From Clostridiales bacterium (GTDB lineage: Bacteria; Bacillota; Clostridia; Christensenellales; Aristaeellaceae), in the NCBI GenBank assembly GCA_004555535.1, contig SFHU01000005.1, forward strand, positions 1-47,324: DNA of 47,324 nt, in the 5' to 3' direction. The first letter of the stretch is position 1; the number at the start of each line of letters is the position of its first letter. This document shows, piece by piece, positions 7,852 through 16,265 of the stretch. The notes under the pieces were generated by a model. The model was not told the origin of the DNA, ran no database searches, and saw only the letters and a list, made by a program, of their open reading frames with translations. The position numbers and the translations under genes are program-made.

Positions 7852-8906
7852 CTGACACGCGCCCCCGTCTCTGCGTCAAAGAAGTAGCAGCGGTTGTCCC
7901 GCAAGCTGAGCGAAATGCTGTCGCCCGCGCGCAGCACGGTCGCGGCGTCCGCGATGGCCTTGACCTTCTGCCCGGCCAGCGCAAACTCGATGATCTGATC
8001 CTGGCCGCGCTGCTCCACGCGCGTGAGCGTCACGCGCACGCCGTCGCCCGGCACCCAGGCCTCCGGACGAATGCCCAGGCGGAAGCTGCCGACCAGGTCG
8101 GCGGCAAGCGGGAGAACCGTTCCGTCCTCCAGCGCAACGCGTCCCTCCCCGGCGCGGACGTTCAGGTAGGAGATCATCGGGTTGCCCAGGAAGGAGGCGA
8201 CAAACTCGTTGCAGGGGTTCATGTACATCTCGTGCGCGGGGGCGATCTGCTGGACGACGCCCTTCTTCATCAGGACGATCCTGTCCGTGATGCTCATGGC
8301 CTCCTCCTGATCGTGCGTGACGAAGATGGTCGTGACCTTCGTCTCCTGCTGGATGCGGCGGATCTCCTGGCGCATCTCGATGCGCAGGCGCGCGTCCAGA
8401 TTGGAGAGCGGCTCATCGAGCAGCAGCACCTTCGGTTTCTTGACCAGCGCGCGGGCAATCGCGACGCGCTGCTGCTGGCCGCCGGAGAGCTGGCCCGGCT
8501 TGCGCCTCAGGTATTCCTCAATCTGCACGAGCTTGGCCGTGCGCTGCACCTCCTCGCGGATTTCCTCGCGGGTATAGCGCTTTCCCGTCTCTGGGTTTTT
8601 GATATTGGTCAGCGGGAAGGCGATGTTGTCCGCCACGGTCATGTGCGGATACAGCGCGTAGTTCTGGAAGACGAGCCCGATGTTGCGCTCCTCGGGCATG
8701 GCGGTCGTCACGTTCTGCTCGCCGAACCAGATTTCGCCCTCGGTGACATTTTCGAGGCCCGCAAGCATGTAGAGCGTGGTCGATTTGCCGCAGCCGCTCG
8801 GCCCGAGCAGGCCCGTCAGCTCGCCGTCCTCAAACGTGAGGCTCACGCGGTCGACGGCCACGGCGTCGTCAAAGCGTTTGGTCAGATCCTTCAGGACAAT
8901 CTTCAT
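7848..8906 (-). CDS. ABC sugar transporter ATPase, UgpC/MsmK type
   Basis: The 352-residue ATPase has Walker A GPSGCGKST at residues 35-43, the Q-loop VFQNYALYPHMTV, the signature LSGGQQQRVAIARALV, Walker B VLLLDEPLSNLD and the H-loop FVTHDQEEAM, followed by a C-terminal TOBE-type domain (about residues 235-352). This is the form that powers CUT1 importers and is often shared between several permease pairs. The ATG at 8906 was chosen over upstream codons because MKIVLKDLTKRF is the conserved start and GGAGG precedes it. It leads the operon, and may also serve the ATPase-less ABC operon at 9182-12595. Confidence 0.92.
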   Translation of the reverse strand: MKIVLKDLTKRFDDAVAVDRVSLTFEDGELTGLLGPSGCGKSTTLYMLAGLENVTEGEIWFGEQNVTTAMPEERNIGLVFQNYALYPHMTVADNIAFPLTNIKNPETGKRYTREEIREEVQRTAKLVQIEEYLRRKPGQLSGGQQQRVAIARALVKKPKVLLLDEPLSNLDARLRIEMRQEIRRIQQETKVTTIFVTHDQEEAMSITDRIVLMKKGVVQQIAPAHEMYMNPCNEFVASFLGNPMISYLNVRAGEGRVALEDGTVLPLAADLVGSFRLGIRPEAWVPGDGVRVTLTRVEQRGQDQIIEFALAGQKVKAIADAATVLRAGDSISLSLRDNRCYFFDAETGARVR

Positions 8907-9010
8907 TCTCTTCTGCCTCCATCCTCCGAAGCCGAAAGCCGGGCCGCTGCCCCTCCCGGCGGTGGGCAGTCCGGCAGACAAATCCGGTGGCTTTTCACAT
9001 TGATATCGCT

Positions 9011-9039
9011 ATTATACTGGGTTTTTGCGCACGTTTCAA
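9011..9039 (-). promoter_or_regulatory. Promoter of the first sugar ABC operon
   Basis: Minus strand TTGAAA (9039-9034), 17 bases, TATAAT (9016-9011). A leader of roughly 100 bases follows before the ATPase start at 8906. Confidence 0.75.
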
Positions 9040-9137
9040 GAATCCTGTCTCTAATTATACGGGTTATTTGCAAAATATGGCGTCTGCCCGCCTGCCGCCT
9101 TCTCTTTCGCCTCTCGGACAGAGAAAAAGAGCGCCCT

Positions 9138-9158
9138 GCCCTCCCCTGTGGGGAGGGC
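9138..9158 (-). terminator. Terminator of the second sugar ABC operon
   Basis: A perfect nine-base stem (GCCCTCCCC and its complement) with a three-base loop; on the minus strand it is followed after a short spacer by CTTTTTCTC. It ends the operon whose last stop is at 9182. Confidence 0.75.
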
Positions 9159-9181
9159 AAAAGCGTCCTTTGATCAGGCAA

Positions 9182-10258
9182 TCAGCCCTTGACTGCGCCC
9201 GCCGTCACGCCGTCCATGAACTGGCTCTGGGCGAGGAAGAACACGACCAGAGACGGGAGGATGGAGATCAGCGAGACCGCCATGACGCGGTTCCAGGAGA
9301 AGCCGGTGTCCGCGTCCATGCTCATGCGCACGAACAGCGTCGCCGGATAGCGGGCCGGAGAGTTGACATAGAGCAACGGGCCCATGAAGTCGTTGCTCGA
9401 CCACATGAACTGGAACAGGCCTGCGGAGACCATCGCCGGCCAGAGCATCGGCACGAGGACGAGCACCAGCGTCTGCATGATGTTGCAGCCGTCGATCTTC
9501 GCCGCCTCGTCCAGCTCGCGCGGGATGTTGCGCATGAACTGAATCAGCATGTAGACGAAGTAGGTTTCCTGCGCAAACAGCGAGGGCACGATCAGCGCGA
9601 GATAGTACGGCGAATCGACCCAGCCGAACTTGCGGTACATCAGGAACTGCGGGATGTTCAGAACGACCTGCGGCAGGAACAGCGTCGCCATCAGCAGCGC
9701 GAACAGGGCGTTACGGCCGCGGAAACGGAAGCGGCCGAAGCCATACGCCGTGATCGTGGAGGAGATGACGGTGAAGAGCACGCGCGGGAGCACATACTTG
9801 TAGGTGTTGAGCATCGCGCGCCAGATGTTGATGTCTCCGCCGTAGTCATTCATCGCAGCGCGGTAGCCATCCAGCGTCGGACGCGACGGGATCAGGCTCA
9901 GCGTGGAGAAGATCTCGTTGTTGTCCTTGAAGGTGGCGCTGACCATCCACAGCAGCGGATAGACCATGAACACGCCCACGCCAATGAGGATGACGTAGCG
10001 GATCGTGGTGCTCATCAGATGCTGCACCTTGAGGTTCGCGCGTTTGAACAGGAAGCGGTAGACCACGATAAAGAGCACCAGCGCGCCGAGCATGAGGTAG
10101 AAATTCCTGAGCTGCGCCACAGACTGCGCGAACGCGCCGGGCATCTTCGCGCCCGCCTCCACGGCCGCCGCGTCAGGAATCTGCACCGTGCCGCCGTAGA
10201 TGCCCATGCTCAACAGGACAATACTCAGGACGAGGAAGACGATCATCGCAATACTCAC
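9182..10258 (-). CDS. Sugar ABC transporter permease, MalG type, with an N-terminal extension
   Basis: The 358-residue protein has the CUT1 permease core from about residue 80 (TTIRYVILIGVGVFMVYPLLWMVSATFK) to the end, with the EAA loop NIPRELDEAAKIDGCNIMQT and the C-terminal GVTAGAVKG. It is about 80 residues longer than usual: an N-terminal part holds two extra hydrophobic segments (about residues 4-22 and 52-68) joined by a polar, extracytoplasmic-looking loop. The start follows the upstream permease stop by three bases, so the two are co-translated. The core call is certain; the extension's role is unknown. Confidence 0.9.
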   Translation of the reverse strand: MSIAMIVFLVLSIVLLSMGIYGGTVQIPDAAAVEAGAKMPGAFAQSVAQLRNFYLMLGALVLFIVVYRFLFKRANLKVQHLMSTTIRYVILIGVGVFMVYPLLWMVSATFKDNNEIFSTLSLIPSRPTLDGYRAAMNDYGGDINIWRAMLNTYKYVLPRVLFTVISSTITAYGFGRFRFRGRNALFALLMATLFLPQVVLNIPQFLMYRKFGWVDSPYYLALIVPSLFAQETYFVYMLIQFMRNIPRELDEAAKIDGCNIMQTLVLVLVPMLWPAMVSAGLFQFMWSSNDFMGPLLYVNSPARYPATLFVRMSMDADTGFSWNRVMAVSLISILPSLVVFFLAQSQFMDGVTAGAVKG

Positions 10259-10261
10259 GGC

Positions 10262-11212
10262 TTAACCCCTCCCATCGTCGTCGGAATAGTAGACCCACTT
10301 CTTCTGGCTGGCGAAGGAGATCAGCGTGAGCACCATGACGATCACGAACATGACCCACGCCATCGCGGAGGACATGCCAACCTTGTAATCCTTGAACGCC
10401 GTGTTGTAGACGATCAGGGAGATGAGCGTCGTCGCGTTGCGCGGGCCGCCCTGGGTGATGATGTACGGGCCGTTGAACTCCTGGAACGCCTGCACAAGCT
10501 GTGTCACCAGGTTGTAGAAGATGACCGGGGAGATGAGCGGGATGGTGATGGAGACGAACTGGCGGGCCTTGGACGCGCCGTCGATGGAGGCCGCCTCATA
10601 CAGGTCCTCCGGCACGCCCTTGAGCGCCGCGAGGAAGAGCACCATTGCCGAGCCGAATTGCCATACGCGCAGCAGACAGATGATGAACAGCGCCCAGCTC
10701 TTGTCCGCCAGGAAGTTGATCGACTCGAAGCCCAGCATCGTCAGAATCGTGTTGACGACGCCGTCGGACTTGAACAGCGCCTTCCACAGCACCGCGATGG
10801 CCACGGAGCCGCCCAGAATCGAGGGCACATAATAGGCCGTGCGGAACAGGCCGACGCCCTTGATCTTGAAGTTGAGGATATAGGCGATAAACAGCGCGAA
10901 GATCAGCTTGAGCGGAACCGTCATGAACGCGTAGGCGAAGGTCACCTGCAGCGCCTTGACGTTCTTCGACTTGGTGAAGGCGTCGATGTAGTTCTGAATT
11001 CCGACAAAGTTCTGCACGCCCTTGAACAGGTCGTAGTCCGTGAAGCTGTACACCAGCGAAGAGATGAACGGATACAGCTTGAAGACGCAGAAGCCGATCA
11101 GCCAGGGCAGGATCAGGAAAAAGCCCATGTATCCCTGCTCGAGCTTGCTCAGGCCCTTGCGGCGCCTCCTCAGATCCGGACGGACCGCAGAAGCCCCACC
11201 TGCTTTCGTCAT
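10262..11212 (-). CDS. Sugar ABC transporter permease, MalF type
   Basis: The 316-residue membrane protein has an N-terminal basic tail, GYMGFFLILPWLIGFCVFKLYP as first helix, six transmembrane segments and the EAA-loop sequence GVPEDLYEAASIDGASK...ITIPLISPV. The ATG at 11212 is preferred over one five codons upstream because the GGAGGGGAGA ribosome site overlaps the upstream codons. It lies between the binding-protein gene and the MalG-type permease. The context (GH28, GH105, pectinesterase) points to pectin-derived oligogalacturonides or rhamnogalacturonan pieces. Confidence 0.9.
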   Translation of the reverse strand: MTKAGGASAVRPDLRRRRKGLSKLEQGYMGFFLILPWLIGFCVFKLYPFISSLVYSFTDYDLFKGVQNFVGIQNYIDAFTKSKNVKALQVTFAYAFMTVPLKLIFALFIAYILNFKIKGVGLFRTAYYVPSILGGSVAIAVLWKALFKSDGVVNTILTMLGFESINFLADKSWALFIICLLRVWQFGSAMVLFLAALKGVPEDLYEAASIDGASKARQFVSITIPLISPVIFYNLVTQLVQAFQEFNGPYIITQGGPRNATTLISLIVYNTAFKDYKVGMSSAMAWVMFVIVMVLTLISFASQKKWVYYSDDDGRG

Positions 11213-11273
11213 GGATCTCCCCTCCAATCTAATATGATCTTGTCTGCCCGCGGCGCGGGCACGCCCCTAAAAC

Positions 11274-11306
11274 CGGAGCGGCCGGGGTATTCGCCTGACC
11301 GCTCCG
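11274..11306 (-). promoter_or_regulatory. Intercistronic hairpin after the binding-protein gene
   Basis: CGGAGCGG (11274-11281) pairs perfectly with CCGCTCCG (11299-11306). It sits between the binding-protein stop (11330) and the permease start (11212), with a short GTTTTAG after it on the minus strand. Such hairpins commonly keep binding-protein message levels above permease levels. Confidence 0.6.
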
Positions 11307-11329
11307 AAATTATGGGATAAATCGCCGAC

Positions 11330-12595
11330 TTACGCGGCCTCGAGCACCTCGGTGATGCCCTCGACCAGCACCTCGGCAGCCTCCTCGATGGAGTAATCGC
11401 CGTAGGACAGGCCTTCCATCGCGTCGGCGTAGACGCCGTCGCTGTTCTTGAGCGCCGCGGCCTCAAACTGCGGGTCGAGCGCGTTCTGGCACCAGGCCAT
11501 GACCTTGGCGTTGGCCTCAGCGACGCGGGCGTTGAGCAGGCCCTCGGCCTGGCACAGCGCGTTCGCCTTCGCGGAGAGCGGGATGCCGCGCTGGCTGTTC
11601 ATCAGGCGCGCGCCCTCCTCGCTGTTGAGCAGGAACTCGATCAGGCTGGCAGCCAGCTTCTTGTCCGCAGCGGTGTTGGCGATGCACAGCGCCATGGAGA
11701 CCTTCGTGAAGCCGCCCTGGTACTCGCCGATGTCGGTGAAGTAGTCGCCAACGATGAACTCCTGGCCCTCGTTGAGCGCGGCCTCAAACTTGGAAGCGGA
11801 GGAATCCCACTCCCAGATGCCGGCGTACTTGCCTTCCATCCACTTGGGGTTCTTGTCCAGGCTGTCCGCGCCGTCGCCGGTCAGGGTCTGGGCGGACGGA
11901 ATGACGTGCGCGTCCTCAAGGCTCTGGATGAAGGCCAGGCCCTCCTCGACTTCCTCAAGCGAGTAGTTGAGCTGACCGTCCACGACCCAGTCCTTGCCGT
12001 ACTTGCACTCGAGATAGTGCACCATCAGGATCATCTTGTCGTAGGAGCCCAGCGCCAGCGGATAGCACTCGTCGCCCAGCTTCTCGGCGAAGATCGGGCC
12101 CGCGGCCATCAGGTCCGCCAGGGTCTTCGGGGTCTCCAGACCGGCCTTTTCGAAGGTGGTCTTGTTCCAGTAGAAGATACGGCCCGTCATGGACACCGGA
12201 ACCGCCAGCAGCTTGCCGTCGACGGTGCACTGCGCGAGCGCCTTCTCGTTGAACTGGGACAGGTCGATCACGTCCGCGACCTCGTTGATGTCGTAGAACT
12301 TGGAGGAGCCGTCCGCGTTGGTGAAGGAGAACAGCCAGTTCCAGTTGACCTGGTTGACGTCAAACGCGGAGTCGGACGCAAAATACTGGCTCATCTTGTC
12401 CTCCCAGCCGGACCACGCGCTGTAGGTGCAGGTGACCTCCGTGCCGGTCGCCGCCTTGAAGGCATCGACAGCCGCCTGGGTCGCCTCGTGGCGGGCGTCG
12501 CCGCCCCACCAGGAGAAGGTCAGTCCATCGGCCATGGCCAGCGCGGCGTTTGCCATCAGCAGCACGGCAAGCAGGCAGACAACAAGTTTCTTCAT
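11330..12595 (-). CDS. Sugar ABC transporter substrate-binding protein (pectin-fragment type suspected)
   Basis: The 421-residue protein has a signal peptide ending AALAMA with no Cys, so no lipobox. The mature part opens LTFSWWGGDARHEATQAAVDAF and continues with YSAWSGWEDKMSQYF and NWNWLFSF, a family 1 solute-binding fold; the SWWGGD..H.A start resembles oligogalacturonide (TogB-like) and related binders. It is first in the operon with both permeases, has its own promoter at 12676-12704, and sits next to the GH105/GH28 genes. A role in binding short pectin oligomers is inference from context. Confidence 0.85.
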   Translation of the reverse strand: MKKLVVCLLAVLLMANAALAMADGLTFSWWGGDARHEATQAAVDAFKAATGTEVTCTYSAWSGWEDKMSQYFASDSAFDVNQVNWNWLFSFTNADGSSKFYDINEVADVIDLSQFNEKALAQCTVDGKLLAVPVSMTGRIFYWNKTTFEKAGLETPKTLADLMAAGPIFAEKLGDECYPLALGSYDKMILMVHYLECKYGKDWVVDGQLNYSLEEVEEGLAFIQSLEDAHVIPSAQTLTGDGADSLDKNPKWMEGKYAGIWEWDSSASKFEAALNEGQEFIVGDYFTDIGEYQGGFTKVSMALCIANTAADKKLAASLIEFLLNSEEGARLMNSQRGIPLSAKANALCQAEGLLNARVAEANAKVMAWCQNALDPQFEAAALKNSDGVYADAMEGLSYGDYSIEEAAEVLVEGITEVLEAA

Positions 12596-12675
12596 TGAGT
12601 GATCACTCCTTTTTCTATATTGAAGGAGGCTTCTCCCTCCCCCAAATTCGGCTTTTTCCCCCCGGGAATGGGTTT

Positions 12676-12704
12676 ATTATATCATGTGGGATACGGCTTG
12701 TAAA
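12676..12704 (-). promoter_or_regulatory. Promoter of the second sugar ABC operon
   Basis: Minus strand TTTACA (12704-12699), 17 bases, TATAAT (12681-12676), about 80 bases upstream of the binding-protein start at 12595. Confidence 0.75.
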
Positions 12705-12793
12705 TCCGTTTTCACATTCTTTTTTCACAGATCCTCTCACAAACCCACACGTGTTTTGTACCAATTATCCAAATTTCTCCAGCAGCTGTCCGC

Positions 12794-13873
12794 TCAGGCC
12801 CCTACACAGGCCAGGCTCATCAGGAAGGGCGCCGTGCCCTTGGTGTCGCCGCTGCAGACCGTCTCGTGGATGTAGTAGTCGTAGTCGCCGCTGCGGTAGG
12901 GCGTGCCGCCCAGGCCCGCGACCTTGCAAATTTGCGTCAGCTCGGGATAGCCGTCCTCCGCCGTGACGACGTTCTTTGCCCAGAGCGCGTCCATGCTCTC
13001 CCTGGCCATCGCGACGGCCTCCTCGCCTGCCACGCCGAGCTCCGCGCCCCGCATCAGGCCGTAGATGAACATCGCCGAGCAGGAAGATTCCGCGTAGTTC
13101 TCCGCATTGGCCGGCATGTCCATCACCTGATGCCAGAGCTTGTCCTCTCCCCTGCTGCGCGCGACGGCGTCAAGCAGGCTGCCCAGCTGCGCGGCAATGG
13201 CGCCGTAGCCGGGATGCTCCCTGGGCATCACGCTGAGCACGTCGGCATGGGCCATCACGAACCAGCCCATCGCCCGGCCCCAGACGTGCGGCGAATGGCC
13301 GGTCTGCGGGTCGGCCCAGGGCTGCGCCTTCGCGGAGTCCCAGGCGTGTACATGCAGCCCGGAGGGGAGCTTCGTCTTTTCAAAGATCAGCGTCATCTGG
13401 CGCACGACCTCGTCCATCCACTGCATCTCCCCGAAGGTGACGGCGAATTCCGCCAGAAACGGGCAGGCCATGTAGATGCCGTCCAGCCACATCTGCTCCG
13501 GGTAGATCTTCTTGTGCCAGAAGCCGCCCTCCTTCGTGCGCGGATGCGTCTGCATCTGGCTAATCAGATGGCGGCAGGCCTTCTCGTATTTCGCCTCGCC
13601 CGTCGCGCGGAACATGCGCAGCGCCGTGCGGCCCATGCAGATCATGTCGATGTTGTACTTTTCCGGCTCGTAGGTCAGAATCTCGCCCTCCGGCGTGACG
13701 TATTTGTCCACGTTGGCGCGCGCCGCGTCAAAAAAGCGCTGCTCACCCGTCTTTTCAAACACGTCGACCCACGCCTTGGTGATGATGCCCCGCTCATAGC
13801 ACCAGTGGTAATCGTATTCCTGCTCGCGCACGAGCGTGCCCTCTCCGGCAAGCAGCGTCTTCTCGTAAGCCAT
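12794..13873 (-). CDS. Unsaturated rhamnogalacturonyl hydrolase, GH105
   Basis: The 359-residue protein has the GH105 alpha/alpha-barrel hallmarks: YEPEKYNIDMI, GGFWHKKIYPEQMWLDGIYMA with the likely catalytic Asp131, HVWGRAMGWF, and C-terminal YRSGDYDYYI. Enzymes of this family (YteR, YesR) remove the unsaturated galacturonyl residue left at the non-reducing end by lyases. It has no signal peptide, so it acts in the cytoplasm on imported fragments. It lies 20 bases after the GH28 gene on the same strand and should be co-transcribed. No lyase that would make unsaturated ends is in this window; extracellular lyases of this or other species may supply them. Confidence 0.9.
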   Translation of the reverse strand: MAYEKTLLAGEGTLVREQEYDYHWCYERGIITKAWVDVFEKTGEQRFFDAARANVDKYVTPEGEILTYEPEKYNIDMICMGRTALRMFRATGEAKYEKACRHLISQMQTHPRTKEGGFWHKKIYPEQMWLDGIYMACPFLAEFAVTFGEMQWMDEVVRQMTLIFEKTKLPSGLHVHAWDSAKAQPWADPQTGHSPHVWGRAMGWFVMAHADVLSVMPREHPGYGAIAAQLGSLLDAVARSRGEDKLWHQVMDMPANAENYAESSCSAMFIYGLMRGAELGVAGEEAVAMARESMDALWAKNVVTAEDGYPELTQICKVAGLGGTPYRSGDYDYYIHETVCSGDTKGTAPFLMSLACVGA

Positions 13874-13893
13874 AATCCTTTCCCCTTTCTCGC

Positions 13894-15144
13894 TCAGTCC
13901 GTTGTCTCGGCGTCATGCAGCACGATCGCGTCTCCCTCCGCGCCCGTGATGCGGAAATTGCGCAGCGTCAGGCCGCGGACGTGCTCCGCCGTCAGGCCCG
14001 CGCAGGTGACGGGCCGGGCCAGCGCGTTCATCACCGGCACCTCCGGCTCCGCCTTCACCAGATGCACCGTCGTGTTGAGGATGCTGAAATCCTCGATGGG
14101 CGCCTCGGGCAGGCCGTAGATGCAACCCGCCGCGCTCCTGGCCCCCGTGACGATGCAGTCCGCGATGAGAATGCGGCGCACATGCGGCGTGCCCTCGTTC
14201 ACCGGCAGCGCGCGCAGGTCCGTCACGACCGGATCCTTGCCGCCCTTGCCGCAGAAGTACATCGAGTTGACGACGACCGGGCAGAGCACGTCGTGCATGA
14301 TCAGGCCGGTCACGCAGATATCCTCCACGCTGCCGCCGCGGCCCCGGCGCGTCTTGATGCGGATGCCCCTGTCCGTGCCGTCAAAGACGCAGCCGGCGAT
14401 GGACACCCGGCGGATGGAGCCGCTCATCTCGCTGCCCAGCACGACGCCGCCGTGGCCGTGCACCATCGTGCAGCCGGTGATGGTGATGTCCTCGCAGGGG
14501 ATCAGCCGGTCGCAGTCCTCCGTGCCTGCCTTGATGGCGATGCAGTCGTCGCCCACATCCACATAGCAGTCCGAAATCCGCACGCCGCGGCAGCTCTCCG
14601 GGTCGATGCCGTCGGTGTTGGGCGAGTCATAGGGATTGATGATGGTCAGGCCGCGCACGCCGACGTTCTCGCAGGCCACCGGATGAATCGACCAGGCCGG
14701 GCTGTTGCGCAGCGTGAAATCGGCCATCAGCACATGCCGGCACTCCTCAAAGCAGACGAAGCAGGGCCGGGCCGCCTTCATTTCGCCCGCGCGGAACGCC
14801 GTCCACCACTTTCTTCCCTGGCCTTCGAGCGTGCCGGAGCCCGTGACGCTGACGTGCTCCTCGCCCCGCGCGTAGATCAGCGGGCGGTGGCTTTCCTGCT
14901 CCCAGCCCTCCCAGCGCAGGCGCAGGACGGGATACGCGTCAAAGTCGTCCGTGAAGCGCAGCGTGCTGCCCGCCTCCAGATGCAGCTCGACGTGGCTGCG
15001 CAGCACGAGCCCGCCGGTCAGATAGTCCCCCGCCGGCACGACGACGCGGCCGCCTCCCTGCGCCGCCGCCGCGTCAATCGCGCGCTGAATCGCCTCCGTG
15101 CAGAGCCTGCCGTCCGCTGCGGCCCCGAATTCCGTAATCAACAT
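13894..15144 (-). CDS. Polygalacturonase family GH28 (exo-type, cytoplasmic)
   Basis: The 416-residue right-handed beta-helix protein has all GH28 motifs: NTDGIDP (Asp178), DVGDDCIAIKAG (Asp199, Asp200), GHGGVVLGSE (His231) and RIKTRRGRGG near 262-270. It hydrolyses alpha-1,4 galacturonide links. No signal peptide is visible, so a cytoplasmic exo-type enzyme on oligogalacturonides or rhamnogalacturonan pieces is likely. The start at 15144 is taken because the family N-terminus ITEFGAAADG.L.TEAIQ.AIDA begins there; the frame upstream is lysine/arginine-rich and unconserved. GH105 follows 20 bases later. The divergent pectinesterase is 143 bases away. Confidence 0.9.
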   Translation of the reverse strand: MLITEFGAAADGRLCTEAIQRAIDAAAAQGGGRVVVPAGDYLTGGLVLRSHVELHLEAGSTLRFTDDFDAYPVLRLRWEGWEQESHRPLIYARGEEHVSVTGSGTLEGQGRKWWTAFRAGEMKAARPCFVCFEECRHVLMADFTLRNSPAWSIHPVACENVGVRGLTIINPYDSPNTDGIDPESCRGVRISDCYVDVGDDCIAIKAGTEDCDRLIPCEDITITGCTMVHGHGGVVLGSEMSGSIRRVSIAGCVFDGTDRGIRIKTRRGRGGSVEDICVTGLIMHDVLCPVVVNSMYFCGKGGKDPVVTDLRALPVNEGTPHVRRILIADCIVTGARSAAGCIYGLPEAPIEDFSILNTTVHLVKAEPEVPVMNALARPVTCAGLTAEHVRGLTLRNFRITGAEGDAIVLHDAETTD

Positions 15145-15211
15145 GGTCAAGCCTACCCCTTTCCGTCTGCGCTTTTTCTCTTTTTTTGCCGGCGGCGCGC
15201 CCTGTGCGCGC

Positions 15212-15240
15212 TTGCCCGCAGGCACACTCCATGCTACAAT
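15212..15240 (+). promoter_or_regulatory. Promoter of the pectinesterase gene
   Basis: TTGCCC (15212-15217), 17-base spacer, TACAAT (15235-15240) with TGC just before the -10 (extended -10). It lies 48 bases before the ATG at 15288. Confidence 0.75.
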
Positions 15241-15287
15241 ATCCATGACACAGGTTCAGTATATGCAATGTTGTGCAGGAGGTCAAT

Positions 15288-16262
15288 ATGTCTGCCGAGA
15301 ATGTTTGTCTTGTTTTACCAAATTCCGGGGAGGGCGCGCTGCAGCGTGCCATCGATTCCCTGCCGCAGGACGGCTCCCCCGCCCTGCTGCGCCTGGCCCC
15401 GGGCGTCTATCGCGAGAAGGTCGTGCTCGCGCGGCCCAACACGACGCTCGAGGGCGCCGGCGCCGACTGCACGCGCATCGTCTGGGGCGACGCCGCCTAC
15501 ACCCTCCTTGCGGACGGGCGCAAGCGCGGCACCTTCCGCACGGCGACGCTGCGCACGGATGCGCCCTGCATCACGCTGCGCGGCCTGACGATCGAAAACG
15601 ACGCCGCGCCCCGCGAGGCGGCGGGCCAGGCCATCGCGCTCTACGCCGACGGCGACGGCCTGCTCTGCGAGGACTGCCGCCTGCTGGGCGCGCAGGACAC
15701 GCTCTTCACCGCGCCGCTCCCGCCCAGGGAGATCGAGAAGGACGGCTTCATCGGCCCCAAGCAGCACGCGCCGCGCGTTGCGCAGCACCACGTCTACCGG
15801 CGCTGTCTGATCAGCGGCGACGTCGACTTCATCTTCGGCGGCGCGGCCGCGTGGTTCGACCGCTGCACGATTCAAAACATCGACGGCCGCAGCGACCGCA
15901 GCGCGCCCTACGTCGGCTATGCGACCGCCGCCTCCACGCCGGAGGGCCAGCGCTTCGGCTATGTCTTCTCCCATTGCCGCTTTGTCGGCGAGGGCGTGCC
16001 CGACGGCAGCGTCTACCTGGGCCGGCCGTGGCGCGAATTCGCCAAAACGGTGCTGATCGACTGCGAGCTGGGCGCGCACATTGCCCCCGCTGGCTTTCAC
16101 GACTGGAACAAGCCCGCCGCGCACGACACCGCCTTCTACGCGGAATGCGGCAGCTTCGGCCCCGGCGCCAGCGGGGAGCGCTGCGCCTTCTCCCACGCGC
16201 TCAGCCGCGAGGAGGCCGACGCCCTCACGCTTTCTGCCTTCCTCGCGCACTGGCGGGCGTGA
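15288..16262 (+). CDS. Pectinesterase, CE8 family (no signal peptide)
   Basis: The 324-residue beta-helix protein carries the CE8 motifs GAQDTLF (residues 134-140, Asp137), SGDVDFIFGG with the likely nucleophile Asp180, and YLGRPWREF. It removes methyl esters from galacturonosyl units, giving methanol. The protein starts MSAENVCLVLP with no signal peptide, so it should act inside the cell on imported methylated oligomers, an arrangement less common than secreted pectinesterases. The ATG follows AGGAGG with a 5-base spacer. It is divergent from the GH28-GH105 pair and convergent with the isomerase, three bases apart. Confidence 0.92.
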   Translation: MSAENVCLVLPNSGEGALQRAIDSLPQDGSPALLRLAPGVYREKVVLARPNTTLEGAGADCTRIVWGDAAYTLLADGRKRGTFRTATLRTDAPCITLRGLTIENDAAPREAAGQAIALYADGDGLLCEDCRLLGAQDTLFTAPLPPREIEKDGFIGPKQHAPRVAQHHVYRRCLISGDVDFIFGGAAAWFDRCTIQNIDGRSDRSAPYVGYATAASTPEGQRFGYVFSHCRFVGEGVPDGSVYLGRPWREFAKTVLIDCELGAHIAPAGFHDWNKPAAHDTAFYAECGSFGPGASGERCAFSHALSREEADALTLSAFLAHWRA

Positions 16263-16265
16263 CGG

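Noticed and set aside
8987..11320. Open frame of 777 codons on the plus strand, antisense to the second ABC operon
   Set aside because: It is Arg/His/Asp-rich shadow sequence over two clear permease genes, with no ribosome site and no known motif.
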